DNA from: Bacteroidota bacterium | Lineage (GTDB): Bacteria > Bacteroidota > Bacteroidia > Chitinophagales > Saprospiraceae | Assembly (NCBI GenBank): GCA_029781865.1 | Contig: JAKOVW010000011.1 | Coordinates: 1 to 64,000 of the forward strand | Length of the DNA: 64,000 nucleotides | Direction: 5' to 3' | Part shown: piece by piece, positions 54,511 to 64,000 of the stretch | Layout of the letters: the number at the start of each line of letters is the position of its first letter | Numbering within the stretch: position 1 is the stretch's first letter | Notes under the pieces: generated by a model | Databases searched by the model: none | What the model was told of the DNA's origin: nothing | The model's input: the letters and a program-made list of their open reading frames with translations, nothing else | Made by a program: the position numbers and the translations under genes

Positions 54511-55608
54511 ATGATTCAGGAAGGACAAACAAATTCAATTTTCAGGTGCTCTAAAGCGATATCCTTGTTTTATTCCGGAATGATTTTAAGCCTCGGGTTT
54601 TATAGCTGCTCAGATAAACACAGAGAGCCTGTCCCTGATGTTTCCAAAATTCCGGTAGAATTTAAAGTGGTGCGATTTGAACAGGAAATTGCAAAACTGG
54701 ACACAACCAGGTTGGAATCAGCCTTAAATGACCTGTTGAAACGGTATCCGGCTTTTGCTAAACTGTATTTTGAACATATTCTCTCCATTACTGAAAATGC
54801 AGATTCCTTAAGGCCCGGTTTTGTACAGTCTATAAATCAATTTCTGAGGGATTCAGAGACCGTAGAACTCAATAAAATGGTTCAAAGTGAATTTGGAGAT
54901 GAACGCATATTGAGCAAAGATTTAAAGCGTTCCCTGCAATTTATGAAATACTATTTTCCAAATGAAAAAGAACCGGTTTTTTATACCTTAATTAGTAATT
55001 TTTCCTATGGCAATTTTATTTTTCAGGATTCAAAAGACCGGGATGGTATTGGTATTGGTCTTGATTTTTTCCTTGGGCAAGCATTTGATTACAAAAAAAT
55101 TGATCCTAAAAATCCTGCATTTTCCAATTATTTAAACCGGTGTTTTAATAAAGACCATTTGCTTAAAAAAACCTGGGAAGCCTGGCTGGAGGATCGTCTG
55201 GGAACTCCGGAAAACGGGCGGTTTTTAGACTATCTGATGTTGCGAGGCAAAAAATTGTATACGCTAACTAAAATATTACCGGAAATTCCAGATACCGTTT
55301 TATTTGAATATACACCTACGCAACTGGAGTGGTGCAATCACAACAGAGTAGAAATGTGGGCACATTTCTTAAACAGTAATCTCTTGTATTCAACTGAAAT
55401 GATGAAATTTAATAAACTGGTCAATCCAAGTCCTAATTCTCCTGGAATGCCCGAGCAGGCACCTGGTCAAACGGGAAGTTATATGGGCTATGAAATCATC
55501 AGATCGTATATGAAGCGTAATCCCCAAAAAACGCTGTTGGACTTGTGGAAAATTACAGACAATCAAACCCTTTTAAATGATTCAAAATTTAAACCCCGGA
55601 ACGAATAA
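54511..55608 (+). CDS. gldB: Gliding motility lipoprotein GldB
   Basis: 365 residues. A relatively long signal ends in the lipobox LGFYSC with Cys33. Family features: VPVDVSKIPVEFKVVRFEQEIAKL, LLKRYPAFAKLYFEHIL, FLRDSETVELNKMV, then LDFFLGQAFDYKKIDPKNPAFSNYLNRCFNKDHLLKKTWEAWLE, and a C-terminal MGYEIIRSYMKRNPQKTLLDLWKITDNQTLLNDSKFKP, all typical of GldB. It is needed for gliding and linked to T9SS function in Flavobacterium. Confidence 0.88.
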   Translation: MIQEGQTNSIFRCSKAISLFYSGMILSLGFYSCSDKHREPVPDVSKIPVEFKVVRFEQEIAKLDTTRLESALNDLLKRYPAFAKLYFEHILSITENADSLRPGFVQSINQFLRDSETVELNKMVQSEFGDERILSKDLKRSLQFMKYYFPNEKEPVFYTLISNFSYGNFIFQDSKDRDGIGIGLDFFLGQAFDYKKIDPKNPAFSNYLNRCFNKDHLLKKTWEAWLEDRLGTPENGRFLDYLMLRGKKLYTLTKILPEIPDTVLFEYTPTQLEWCNHNRVEMWAHFLNSNLLYSTEMMKFNKLVNPSPNSPGMPEQAPGQTGSYMGYEIIRSYMKRNPQKTLLDLWKITDNQTLLNDSKFKPRNE

Positions 55609-55683
55609 GGGGTCGAAGCTGTTATCTCTTGGATTAAAGAGAATGCCTTCATTATTCATTGATTTGAAAGCCACAAGGACAAA

Positions 55684-56634
55684 ATGACCAGAGCAATTCC
55701 ATTATTGGATCTGAATGCGTTCAGTTCGGGAGATGCAGGGCTAAAACCTCAATTTGTAAGGGATTTTGGCAATGCCTTTCATTATACCGGATTTGCAGGG
55801 ATCATAAACCACGGAATCTCCGGGGACCTGATTGAAGAATTTTATAAGGCTTCAAAAGCTTTTTTCTCACTTCCTGAATCAGAAAAGCGCAAATATGAAA
55901 TTCCGGGTCTTGCCGGGCAAAGAGGATATACTTCTTTTGGTAAAGAGCATGCCAAACAATCTCCGGTAGGTGATCTGAAAGAATTTTTTCAAATAGGACA
56001 GGAAGTAACGGACGGTGATCCCATAAAGGCAGACTATCCGGCAAATGTAATGGTTTCAAATCCAGCAGAATTCACCCAGCTGGGGATTCGCTTGTATAAG
56101 GCATTTGAATCGGTAGGTGCACAGCTTTTGAGAGCCATTGCATTATACCTGAAACTGGACGAACATTATTTTGATGCCAGAATTCACAATGGAAACAGTA
56201 TTCTAAGAGCTATTCATTATCCACCGATTTTGCAGGATCCTGCTTCTGCCATCAGGGCTGAGCAGCACGAAGACATTAATTTAATTACGCTTTTAGCAGG
56301 TGCTTCTTCCGGCGGACTTCAGATCTTAACTAAATCCGGACATTGGCTCGATGTGGTGCCTGTAGACAATGAAATCGTGGTTAATGTCGGCGATATGCTT
56401 CAAAGACTGACCAACAATTACCTGGTTTCTACGACCCACCGGGTGGTCAACCCACCGAGAAAAGACTGGCATATTCCGAGGCTGTCCATCCCTTTTTTCC
56501 TGCATCCCAGGATGGAAATGGACCTGAGTTGTCTCGAAAATTGCATCAAACCGGGTGAATATTCTGCCTATGAACCGATCACGGCAGGGAATTATTTAGA
56601 CCAACGACTTAAAGAAATCGGATTAAAAAAATAA
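55684..56634 (+). CDS. Isopenicillin-N-synthase-like 2-oxoglutarate/Fe(II) oxygenase
   Basis: 316 residues in two parts: an N-terminal DIOX_N-like region ([47 protein letters not shown]) and a double-stranded beta-helix core. The iron triad is HxD in [16 protein letters not shown] and the distal His in [10 protein letters not shown]. The 2-oxoglutarate Arg lies in [10 protein letters not shown]. Substrate unknown. Despite the name, nothing around it suggests beta-lactam synthesis. Confidence 0.87.
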   Translation: MTRAIPLLDLNAFSSGDAGLKPQFVRDFGNAFHYTGFAGIINHGISGDLIEEFYKASKAFFSLPESEKRKYEIPGLAGQRGYTSFGKEHAKQSPVGDLKEFFQIGQEVTDGDPIKADYPANVMVSNPAEFTQLGIRLYKAFESVGAQLLRAIALYLKLDEHYFDARIHNGNSILRAIHYPPILQDPASAIRAEQHEDINLITLLAGASSGGLQILTKSGHWLDVVPVDNEIVVNVGDMLQRLTNNYLVSTTHRVVNPPRKDWHIPRLSIPFFLHPRMEMDLSCLENCIKPGEYSAYEPITAGNYLDQRLKEIGLKK

Positions 56635-56659
56635 CTTTGACCTTCTAAATCATAAAAAC

Positions 56660-56878
56660 ATGGAAACTTTATTAATTGGAAACCTCGGAACTTCTGAAAT
56701 CATAGTCATTTTGATTATTGTATTACTGTTATTCGGAGGCAAAAAAATACCAGAACTCATGCGCGGATTGGGTTCCGGAATTCGCGAATTCAATAATGCC
56801 AAAAACAATATTTCAAACGAAATTCGCGAAGGCATGAAAGATGCAGATCGCAAGAATCTCGATTCAGAACAGAAATAG
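56660..56878 (+). CDS. tatA: Twin-arginine translocase subunit TatA/TatE
   Basis: 72 residues: a short N-terminal membrane helix ([17 protein letters not shown]) followed by the amphipathic helix [24 protein letters not shown] and a charged tail, the standard TatA arrangement with the FGG hinge. It begins 25 bp after the oxygenase gene and 33 bp before ompH. No tatC is in the window. Confidence 0.92.
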   Translation: METLLIGNLGTSEIIVILIIVLLLFGGKKIPELMRGLGSGIREFNNAKNNISNEIREGMKDADRKNLDSEQK

Positions 56879-56911
56879 TTTTCTCCAATTTCTTAAATAA
56901 AAATAATATAA

Positions 56912-57418
56912 ATGAGAGTCATAACACTTTCGTATTGCATTTGTATATGTTTGTTTTCACTCCACTTATCTGCTCAGAAGGTTGGACATGTGAACACCGT
57001 TCAATTAATTGATTCACTGACTGAAGCTAAACAGGCTTCCGCAACCTTGAAACAATATGAAGCTTCTCTAAGTAAAACCGGAGAAGAGATGGTAAAAAAA
57101 TATCAGGATAAAGTAAAGAATTACCAGACGAGTGTTAAGACTGGCAATATGACTGCTATTCAACAAAAGCAAATGGAGTCTGATCTAGAAGTGGATCAAA
57201 ATGCAATCAATACCTACCGTCAGTCTGCTCAGGCATCACTTGAAAAAAGAAGGCAGGAACTCATTCAGCCGATACTCGATAAAATCAACAAAGCATTGCA
57301 GGAAATCGGTAAAGAAGAAAATTATACCTTCATTTTCGATAATTCAGTAGGCATACTCTATTTCAAAGACACCGAAGATGTCTCAGCCAAATTGTACAGG
57401 AAGTTAGGATATAAATGA
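56912..57418 (+). CDS. OmpH/Skp-family periplasmic chaperone
   Basis: 168 residues. The signal peptide is MRVITLSYCICICLFSLHLSAQ. KVGHVNTVQLIDSLTEAKQA is the family first strand, then a long coiled coil (about 45-125), and an end YTFIFDNSVGILYFKDTEDVSAKLYRKLGYK. It holds unfolded outer-membrane proteins in the periplasm. Usually it lies near bamA; here it follows tatA. Confidence 0.88.
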   Translation: MRVITLSYCICICLFSLHLSAQKVGHVNTVQLIDSLTEAKQASATLKQYEASLSKTGEEMVKKYQDKVKNYQTSVKTGNMTAIQQKQMESDLEVDQNAINTYRQSAQASLEKRRQELIQPILDKINKALQEIGKEENYTFIFDNSVGILYFKDTEDVSAKLYRKLGYK

Positions 57419-57481
57419 TCTTTTGAATAAACTTTTCTTCTCTCATAACTCATAACTCCTCACTCCTAACTCCAATTGTGA

Positions 57482-60298
57482 CTATCGCGTCAAATACATA
57501 TTCCGTTTGGAGTCGATTTCCCTGAAGTAAGGATCATACAGATCTTTGATAAAATGTATGGCTTCTCCTGTGGATTTCATTTCTGGTCCTAAACTGATAT
57601 CGACACCTGGAAATTTGTTGAAAGAAAAGACAGGAATTTTGATCGCATATCCATTCATTTTGTTTTCCATTTTGAAATCTTTCAATTTCTTTTGGCCTAA
57701 CATTATTTTGGTTGCAATATTCAAATAAGGGACATTATAAGCTTTAGCAATGAATGGAGTAGTACGCGAAGCTCTAGGATTGGCTTCGATCACGTACACA
57801 TGATCGTCTTTGATTGCAAATTGAATATTAATCAATCCTTTAATTTCCAGTTGATGTGCCAAACGTTTTGCATATTCAATCATAGTTTGAATCGCAGTAT
57901 CACTTAAGCTGTATGGTGGAAGTACTGCTGAACTATCTCCGGAATGAATTCCGGCTGGTTCAATATGTTCCATGATGCCCATGATCTGTACATCTTCACC
58001 ATCACAAATGGCATCAATCTCTGCTTCTTTGGCACGTTCGAGGAATTGATCGATCAATACCTTGTTATCGGGCATGTGTTTGAAAATGGAAAGCACATGT
58101 CGTTCGAGTTCATCGTCATTGATCACAATGCGCATTCGTTGTCCGCCTAATACATAAGAAGGACGTACCAACACCGGATAGCCTATTTTCCTGGCCACTT
58201 CCAATGCTGAATCTGCATCGGTTGCAACACCGTATCTTGGATAGGGAATATCCATATCTTTCAACATATCCGAAAAGCGTCCGCGATCTTCCGCAATGTC
58301 CATGTTGTTGTAGGAAGTGCCGATAATTTTAATTCCTTTCTGATGAATTTTTTCTGCAAGTTTTAAAGCAGTTTGTCCGCCGAGTTGCACGATGATACCT
58401 TCCGGTTTTTCATGATCAATAATTTCTTCAATGTGTTCCCAGTAAATGGGTTCGAAATACAGTTTATCGGCAATGTCAAAATCAGTAGAAACTGTTTCCG
58501 GATTGCAATTCACCATGATCGCTTCCATACCTTCTTCGCGGATGGCCATTACACCGTGAACGCAACAATAATCAAACTCTATACCCTGACCAATTCGATT
58601 GGGTCCAGAACCAAGAACAATAATTTTTTTTGTGTCATGCGAAACACTTTCATTTTCATCATCAAAACTGGAATAGTAATACGGCGTCCTGGCTTCAAAC
58701 TCTGCTGCACAGGTGTCGACTAATTTATATACTCTGCGGATTCCCAATTTCTTTCTTTGCTTAATGACATCTCTCTCATCGACCCGCATCAACCAGGCAA
58801 TCTGATTATCGCTGTATCCATTTTGTTTGAGCTCGACAAAAAATTCACGTGGAATATCTTCCGGAATATTGTATTTCATCAACTGATCTTCGAGCAATAC
58901 CAGTTTGCGAATTTCTTTGATAAACCAGGGATCGATTCCAGTAAGCTTATACACGGTCTTTTCAGGAACACCAAGACGCAAAGCATCTTTCAACCGGTAA
59001 ATTCTGTCATCACTTACAATTTCCAATCGTTCAAGAATATCCTGAGTATTAATCCATTCTTTTTTATCTGCACCTAATCCGTGTCTGTCATTTTCCTGTG
59101 ACTGACAAGCTTTTTGCAGTGCTTCTGTAAAACTTCTTCCGATAGCCATAACCTCTCCGACAGATTTCATCTGAAGTCCCAGACGCTGATCTGCTCCAAG
59201 GAATTTTTCAAAATTCCACCGTGGCATTTTCACAATGACATAATCCAAAGCCGGTTCGAATAATGCAGAAGTTGTACCGGTAATTTGATTTTTTAATTCA
59301 TCGAGGGAATAACCGATGGACAGCTTTGCGGCAACTTTAGCAATCGGGTATCCTGTGGCTTTGCTGGCTAATGCAGACGAACGGGACACTCTCGGATTGA
59401 TTTCAACAGCAATGATGTCTTCATTTTCCGGATTCATTGCAAATTGAACATTGCAGCCACCGGCAAAATTTCCAAGCGAACGCATCATCATTATGGCATG
59501 ATCTCTCATTTTTTGAAATCCGGAATCCGATAAGGTCATTGCAGGTGCAACCGTAATACTGTCACCGGTGTGAATGCCCATAGGATCGACATTTTCAACG
59601 GTACAGATAATAACGACATTGTCCTTTTGGTCGCGTAGTAATTCCAATTCAAATTCTTTCCAACCCAAAACCGCTTTCTCGACTAATACTTCATGTGATG
59701 GCGAAGCATCCAATCCGCGGCGAAGACAATCATCAAATTCATTCGCTTTATGCACAAAGCTTCCTCCTGTACCTCCTAAAGTATAAGATGGACGAATGAC
59801 AAGGGGGAATCCGATTTTTTGAGCGGCTTCCTTACCTTCAAGAAATGAATTTGCGATTTGAGAAGGTGCAACTTCTACTCCGATATCAATCATGTGTTTC
59901 CGAAACAATTCCCGGTTTTCTGTCAGTTCAATCGCATTAACATCAACCCCAATCATTCGCACGCCATATTTTTTCCAGACATTTTGTTTATCTGCTTCAA
60001 TGGCCAGATTTAATGCGGTTTGTCCACCCATCGTAGGAAGCACAGCATCGATTTTTCGTTCTTCCAGAATTTTGATGATGCTTTCCACTGTCAGGGGCAA
60101 CAAATAAATGTGATCTGCTGTAACCGGATCAGTCATTATAGTGGCGGGATTCGAATTAATCAGGCTCACTTCTATTCCTTCTTCCCGCAATGAGCGCGCG
60201 GCCTGTGTTCCGGAATAATCAAATTCGCAGGCTTGACCGATAATGATGGGTCCACTTCCTATGATTAATACGGAATGGATCGACTGGTCTTTTGGCAT
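57482..60298 (-). CDS. carB: Carbamoyl-phosphate synthase large subunit
   Basis: 938 residues, two homologous ATP-grasp halves. The first half begins [33 protein letters not shown] and contains [11 protein letters not shown], and the second repeats [31 protein letters not shown] and [11 protein letters not shown]. It stops near SKRNMYLTR, where the MGS-like allosteric domain (about 130 residues in E. coli CarB) would begin. It makes carbamoyl phosphate for pyrimidine and arginine synthesis. No carA is in the window. Confidence 0.95.
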   Translation of the reverse strand: MPKDQSIHSVLIIGSGPIIIGQACEFDYSGTQAARSLREEGIEVSLINSNPATIMTDPVTADHIYLLPLTVESIIKILEERKIDAVLPTMGGQTALNLAIEADKQNVWKKYGVRMIGVDVNAIELTENRELFRKHMIDIGVEVAPSQIANSFLEGKEAAQKIGFPLVIRPSYTLGGTGGSFVHKANEFDDCLRRGLDASPSHEVLVEKAVLGWKEFELELLRDQKDNVVIICTVENVDPMGIHTGDSITVAPAMTLSDSGFQKMRDHAIMMMRSLGNFAGGCNVQFAMNPENEDIIAVEINPRVSRSSALASKATGYPIAKVAAKLSIGYSLDELKNQITGTTSALFEPALDYVIVKMPRWNFEKFLGADQRLGLQMKSVGEVMAIGRSFTEALQKACQSQENDRHGLGADKKEWINTQDILERLEIVSDDRIYRLKDALRLGVPEKTVYKLTGIDPWFIKEIRKLVLLEDQLMKYNIPEDIPREFFVELKQNGYSDNQIAWLMRVDERDVIKQRKKLGIRRVYKLVDTCAAEFEARTPYYYSSFDDENESVSHDTKKIIVLGSGPNRIGQGIEFDYCCVHGVMAIREEGMEAIMVNCNPETVSTDFDIADKLYFEPIYWEHIEEIIDHEKPEGIIVQLGGQTALKLAEKIHQKGIKIIGTSYNNMDIAEDRGRFSDMLKDMDIPYPRYGVATDADSALEVARKIGYPVLVRPSYVLGGQRMRIVINDDELERHVLSIFKHMPDNKVLIDQFLERAKEAEIDAICDGEDVQIMGIMEHIEPAGIHSGDSSAVLPPYSLSDTAIQTMIEYAKRLAHQLEIKGLINIQFAIKDDHVYVIEANPRASRTTPFIAKAYNVPYLNIATKIMLGQKKLKDFKMENKMNGYAIKIPVFSFNKFPGVDISLGPEMKSTGEAIHFIKDLYDPYFREIDSKRNMYLTR

Positions 60299-60315
60299 TA
60301 AATCGTTATTTTGCG

Positions 60316-60323
60316 CAAAGATA
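60316..60323 (-). promoter_or_regulatory. -7 element TATCTTTG for carB
   Basis: The minus-strand TAnnTTTG match lies 17 nt before the ATG at 60298. The -33 region shows no clear TTG. Confidence 0.4.
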
Positions 60324-60446
60324 AGCGAAGCAGTAAGAAAGTGTTAAGTGAATAATGAAGAACGGATTTTGATTGAGAAATGGTTACCGGATGATCAGAC
60401 TTATGTGATTCATTCAGTTTCGTAGTATATGAATTGAAAACAGATT

Positions 60447-61397
60447 ATGGGACAAAAAAAAGTACTGATAACAGATGATGTTCATCCTCTTTTATTGGAA
60501 GGTCTTTCCAAAAGGAATTGGGAAGTAGATTACAGGCCGGCGATTCGTTTAGAGGAGGCCAAAGAAATCCTGGGCGAATTCCATGGATTGGTCATAAACA
60601 CCAAGATTAAGGCAGATGCTTCATTTCTTGAGGCTGCTGATCATTTACAGTGGATTGGTCGCCTGGGTTCCGGTATGGAAATCATTGATAAGGATGCTGC
60701 ACAAAAAAAAGGGATCAGTTTAATAAGCACACCTGAAGCAAATTGCAATGCGGTAGCTGAACATGCACTGGGTATGATCTTGTCATTATTTAGAAATTTG
60801 AACAGGGCGGACCGGGAGCTGCGAAACAGGGTCTGGCAAAGGGAAAAGAACCGTGGAGAAGAATTATGGGGTAAAACCATAGGGATCATTGGATATGGGC
60901 ATACCGGTCAGCGATTTGAGGAGTTATTACGCGGATTCAACGTTAAAGTTTTGGTTTACGATAAGTACAAGCAGCTTTCGAACAGAGCAGGTCGTTATGA
61001 CGTCGTTCAGGATGTAAACGAAATCAAAGAATCGGCCGATTTGATTAGTTTACATGTTCCTTTAACTTCAGAAACGAAGTATATGGTAGATAAGGAATTT
61101 ATTGCGAGCTGTAAAAATTCATTTTATCTGGTGAATACTTCTCGGGGACAAGTGGTTAAAACCCCGGATTTATTGGAAGCCCTGCACTCCGGTAAAGTCA
61201 TGGGAGCTTGTCTTGATGTTTTCGAAAATGAAAAGCCGTCCGGATTTTCATTTTCTGAAAACAGCATGTATGATGATTTGTATAAATTGGACCAGGTTGT
61301 GCTCAGCCCTCACATTGCAGGATGGACCCACCAGTCGAAACTAAGGATTGCCGAAACAATGCTGGAAAAATTAGATAAATTGCAGGAAATTAGCTAA
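60447..61397 (+). CDS. D-2-hydroxyacid dehydrogenase family protein
   Basis: 316 residues. The NAD-binding Rossmann domain is in the middle: GKTIGIIGYGHTGQRFEELLRGFNVKVLVYDK. The other signatures are NTSRGQVVKTPDLLEAL (Arg), DVFENEKP (Glu) and HIAGWTHQS (His). It is shorter than SerA and lacks an ACT domain. It could be a phosphoglycerate, lactate or related dehydrogenase; the substrate is not shown by sequence. Confidence 0.85.
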   Translation: MGQKKVLITDDVHPLLLEGLSKRNWEVDYRPAIRLEEAKEILGEFHGLVINTKIKADASFLEAADHLQWIGRLGSGMEIIDKDAAQKKGISLISTPEANCNAVAEHALGMILSLFRNLNRADRELRNRVWQREKNRGEELWGKTIGIIGYGHTGQRFEELLRGFNVKVLVYDKYKQLSNRAGRYDVVQDVNEIKESADLISLHVPLTSETKYMVDKEFIASCKNSFYLVNTSRGQVVKTPDLLEALHSGKVMGACLDVFENEKPSGFSFSENSMYDDLYKLDQVVLSPHIAGWTHQSKLRIAETMLEKLDKLQEIS

Positions 61398-61557
61398 TCG
61401 TACCAAATTGTAAGTCAGTCATTTAGTTATATTTTATTGTTTATATACGTTAAGACAGCTCAAAAAACGGCAATTTGGAATTGGTGGGTTATGAAATGGA
61501 TTTAGAAATTCTTAACATTGCAAAATTTTTTATAGAAAGATTTCTCAACTTCACATT

Positions 61558-64000
61558 ATGTTCAAACGATTATGGTTATTGTTCAGTCTGTCATTCCTTT
61601 GTGGATTATCAGCCTTCAGCCAAACTACATTAACAGGAAGGGTAACAGACAATGAAAATGGAGAACCCATTATTCAATGTGGTCTTATCATTTACAAAAG
61701 TGGAATCCAGGTAACTACCATAGTTACTGATTTCGATGGAAACTATAGTGTTCAGCTCGATCCCGGAAAGTATGAAGTAGAAGCCCGCTATGTCGGTTAT
61801 CAGTCTAAAAGAGTGGCTGGTATCAACGTACTGGGTGGTAAAGCCAATACTTTAAATATCAAAATAAGCGCCGGAATCGAATTGGAAGCAGTCGAAGTGG
61901 TTCAATACCGGGCTCCTTTGATAGAAAAGGACAACACGACTCAAGGTCAGGTCATAACCGCTGAAAAAATTAAGAATCTTCCGGTGAAAAACGTGCTGGG
62001 TGTAGCTTCTACTGCTGCCGGTCTTTCCAGCGTAGATGGTGGTGATGCTACTATCCGCGGATCCCGGACAGGTGCTACAGTTTATTATCTGGACGGATTG
62101 CGGATTACAGGTCGTCAGATTCCAACTTCAGAACTGGAGCAGCTTCAGGTGGTTACGGGAGGTATGGAAGCGCAATACGGAGATGTCACCGGCGGTATTA
62201 TCGCATTAACCAGTAAAGGTCCTTCAGCTAAATTTTCTGGTGGTGTGGAAGCTGAAACTTCTCAGTTAACTGACCAATATGGATACAATTTACTTAGTGC
62301 CAATTTCAGCGGACCTATTATCAGAAAAAAATTGACAGATTCAACTTACGGACGTACCCTTTTGGGTTTTCGTATTGCCGGACAATACAATTACTTAAAG
62401 GATGATGATCCACCGGCTTATGAAACCGTTGTAGCAAAACAATCAACCATCGATCGGTTGAGTAATAATCCGTTCCGTCTTTTTGGGACTACACCAGCTG
62501 TCGCCAGTCAATTTCTTTCTGCTGATGATGTAGAGAAATTGAAATACAGACCTAATCAACAAAATACAGCTTATGACTTAACTGCCAAACTGGACTTCAG
62601 ACCAATTGACAATATTGATATTTCTTTGTCAGGAAACTATTCCAATGTAAATGATCGGTTCAATCCGGAGGATAACAATACCATTGGACAAGGATCATGG
62701 GGACTATTTAACTGGGTGAACAATCCGGTCTCAGATGAAGATATCTATCGTGTCAATGTCAGACTAAGACACAGATTGGGTAAATTGGTTGATCTTAATG
62801 CTAAACACGAAGATGGTGAAGTGCAAAAAGTGTCCAATATTCAAAATGCATTTTATACCATTCAGGCCGGTTGGCAAAAAAATAAAAAAATAACAGAGGA
62901 CTGGACTCATAAAGACAAGTTTTTCGATTACGGATACATCGGACGTTTCCCGGGTACGTTTATCCCAATCCAGCGATTTAATAACGACGTAGGAAAATTA
63001 AGACACTCCGGATGGAATTTACAAATAGATGATTTTATTCCGGACAATAGCCCGAATCCTGCTTATGCAGCCTGGAATTCTCTGCCATACCGTACAGATG
63101 ATTTTCAAAATCCGGTAAATCCAATTAGTGGAAAGCCGGTAAATCTCGAAGGATACAGAGCGTTTAATGGATTTGTCAGTTCATCATTTGATAATACCTG
63201 GGGTACGATTTACAACAATGTCGGTGCCATGTATAACCGATTTGAAAAGGTTAATAATGATCTTATTACCTTACAGGTAACCAGTGGATTTGACTTTTTA
63301 CCCGGAGGTTCAAAAAGCGGACGGCACAACATTCAATTCGGATTGGTTTATGAACAACGCATCAACCGTACCTACACCTTATTACCATTCGATCTGTGGA
63401 AATTAGCCAGATTGTATACCAATAACCATATCGTAGGTATTGATTACACCAAACCTATTGCTTATAATATAGGAGGTGTTGATACCATATTCCAATCTTT
63501 AATTACCCCTGTAGCGGGAGCTAAATTTTACCGCAGCGTCAGATCAAAATTATTTCCAGGAATTCCTATTGATTCTGCTGTCTATATCTCCGGAAATGTC
63601 AATCAATTGACCAATAATGATTTGACTTTGGACATGTTTGCTCCTCAGGAATTGTCCGATCAGAATGTTATCAATTTTGAAGGATATGATTATCTGGGTC
63701 ATGAATTATCTAGCAATGTAAAATTTGAAGACTTCTTTACAAAAGTGGATGCTAATGGAAATAGGTTATTTGTCGTAGCACCTTACTCCCCGGTATATGT
63801 AGGGGGTTATATACAAGATAAATTTACCTTCAAAGACATCATTTTCCGTCTTGGTTTGAGAGCAGATTATTTTGATGCCAATACAAAAGTGCTGAAAGAT
63901 CCCTATTCACTTTATGGTATTATAGGTGCAAAAGCATTTCACGAATCAGTTGGTTCAGCTAAACCCGGTTCTATCGGTGATGATTACAAAGTGTATGTTA
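61558..64000 (+). CDS. TonB-dependent receptor (cut by window end)
   Basis: At least 814 codons, open at the right edge. The signal peptide MFKRLWLLFSLSFLCGLSA ends at SFSQ. Residues about 24-110 are a carboxypeptidase-regulatory-like domain (TLTGRVTDNENGEPI, DGNYSVQLDPGKYEVEARYVGYQSKRV). Next comes a plug: STAAGLSSVDGGDATIRGSR, VYYLDGLRI and LEQLQVVTGGMEAQYGDVTGGIIALTSKG. The rest is beta-barrel with many aromatic/Asn turns. It takes up an unknown ligand across the outer membrane using TonB energy. No SusD partner is visible in the window. Confidence 0.9.
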   Translation, partial: MFKRLWLLFSLSFLCGLSAFSQTTLTGRVTDNENGEPIIQCGLIIYKSGIQVTTIVTDFDGNYSVQLDPGKYEVEARYVGYQSKRVAGINVLGGKANTLNIKISAGIELEAVEVVQYRAPLIEKDNTTQGQVITAEKIKNLPVKNVLGVASTAAGLSSVDGGDATIRGSRTGATVYYLDGLRITGRQIPTSELEQLQVVTGGMEAQYGDVTGGIIALTSKGPSAKFSGGVEAETSQLTDQYGYNLLSANFSGPIIRKKLTDSTYGRTLLGFRIAGQYNYLKDDDPPAYETVVAKQSTIDRLSNNPFRLFGTTPAVASQFLSADDVEKLKYRPNQQNTAYDLTAKLDFRPIDNIDISLSGNYSNVNDRFNPEDNNTIGQGSWGLFNWVNNPVSDEDIYRVNVRLRHRLGKLVDLNAKHEDGEVQKVSNIQNAFYTIQAGWQKNKKITEDWTHKDKFFDYGYIGRFPGTFIPIQRFNNDVGKLRHSGWNLQIDDFIPDNSPNPAYAAWNSLPYRTDDFQNPVNPISGKPVNLEGYRAFNGFVSSSFDNTWGTIYNNVGAMYNRFEKVNNDLITLQVTSGFDFLPGGSKSGRHNIQFGLVYEQRINRTYTLLPFDLWKLARLYTNNHIVGIDYTKPIAYNIGGVDTIFQSLITPVAGAKFYRSVRSKLFPGIPIDSAVYISGNVNQLTNNDLTLDMFAPQELSDQNVINFEGYDYLGHELSSNVKFEDFFTKVDANGNRLFVVAPYSPVYVGGYIQDKFTFKDIIFRLGLRADYFDANTKVLKDPYSLYGIIGAKAFHESVGSAKPGSIGDDYKVYV

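Noticed and set aside
55684-56634. Beta-lactam biosynthesis gene
   Set aside because: It is only the oxygenase fold; no NRPS or epimerase partner is nearby and many such oxygenases have other substrates.

Overview
The window looks like chromosomal DNA of a free-living member of the phylum Bacteroidota, most like the Saprospiria/Chitinophagia side. The grounds are: three proteins ending in type IX secretion system (T9SS) type-A C-terminal sorting domains, the gliding-motility lipoproteins GldB and GldH, a TonB-dependent receptor with a carboxypeptidase-like N-terminal domain, a LytTR regulator paired with a TPR histidine kinase, -7 promoter elements of the Bacteroidota form TAnnTTTG, A-rich rather than Shine-Dalgarno leaders, and a CarB that stops before the usual allosteric domain. 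The species cannot be fixed from the sequence alone. No tRNA, rRNA, CRISPR array, transposase or phage gene was seen.

Layout. 1-1.6 kb: repeat-rich DNA around one lipoprotein gene. 1.6-7 kb: a 1783-residue T9SS-secreted protein with eight copies of an eight-cysteine repeat and a kelch-like propeller. 7.1-10.8 kb: a sensor kinase, a LytTR response regulator and a Cys-rich lipoprotein. 11-13.6 kb (minus): a small unknown protein and two exported multi-domain SnoaL-like proteins. 14-27 kb (plus): a surface-polysaccharide locus containing a Wzz-like protein, a winged-helix/degenerate nucleotidyltransferase protein, two nucleotide-sugar dehydrogenases, the WbpE-D-B-I set, a heparinase II/III-like protein, two GT4 glycosyltransferases and a methyltransferase. 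With the WbpA-like dehydrogenase this predicts a full route from UDP-GlcNAc to UDP-ManNAc(3NAc)A. No flippase, polymerase or initiating transferase is present inside the window.

27-32 kb: gmk and yicC (minus), then HU, a TPR protein, a 31-residue AURKAIP1/COX24-like protein and RNase G (plus). 32-36 kb: a glycosyltransferase, a YdeI-like protein, a zinc-ribbon protein and ssb, followed by long intergenic DNA with a 9-bp tandem repeat. 36-43.5 kb: gldH-dnaJ-grpE and a thioredoxin-like gene (minus), a flavin reductase (plus), a 17 x 13-bp minisatellite, then pyrD and dnaX (minus). 43.6-48.5 kb: two more T9SS cargo proteins, the second carrying a ninth copy of the cysteine repeat. 48.7-57.4 kb: nadE, nfu, exodeoxyribonuclease III, a 36-residue membrane peptide, nadC, an outer-membrane barrel, gldB, a 2OG-Fe(II) oxygenase, tatA and ompH/skp. 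57.5-64 kb: carB (minus), a 2-hydroxyacid dehydrogenase and a TonB-dependent receptor that runs off the window.

Most of the window is ordinary housekeeping and envelope biology. The least explained parts are the eight-cysteine repeat family, the HTH/degenerate-nucleotidyltransferase gene at the head of the sugar operon, the exported SnoaL arrays, several very small genes, and the tandem and hairpin repeats between genes.
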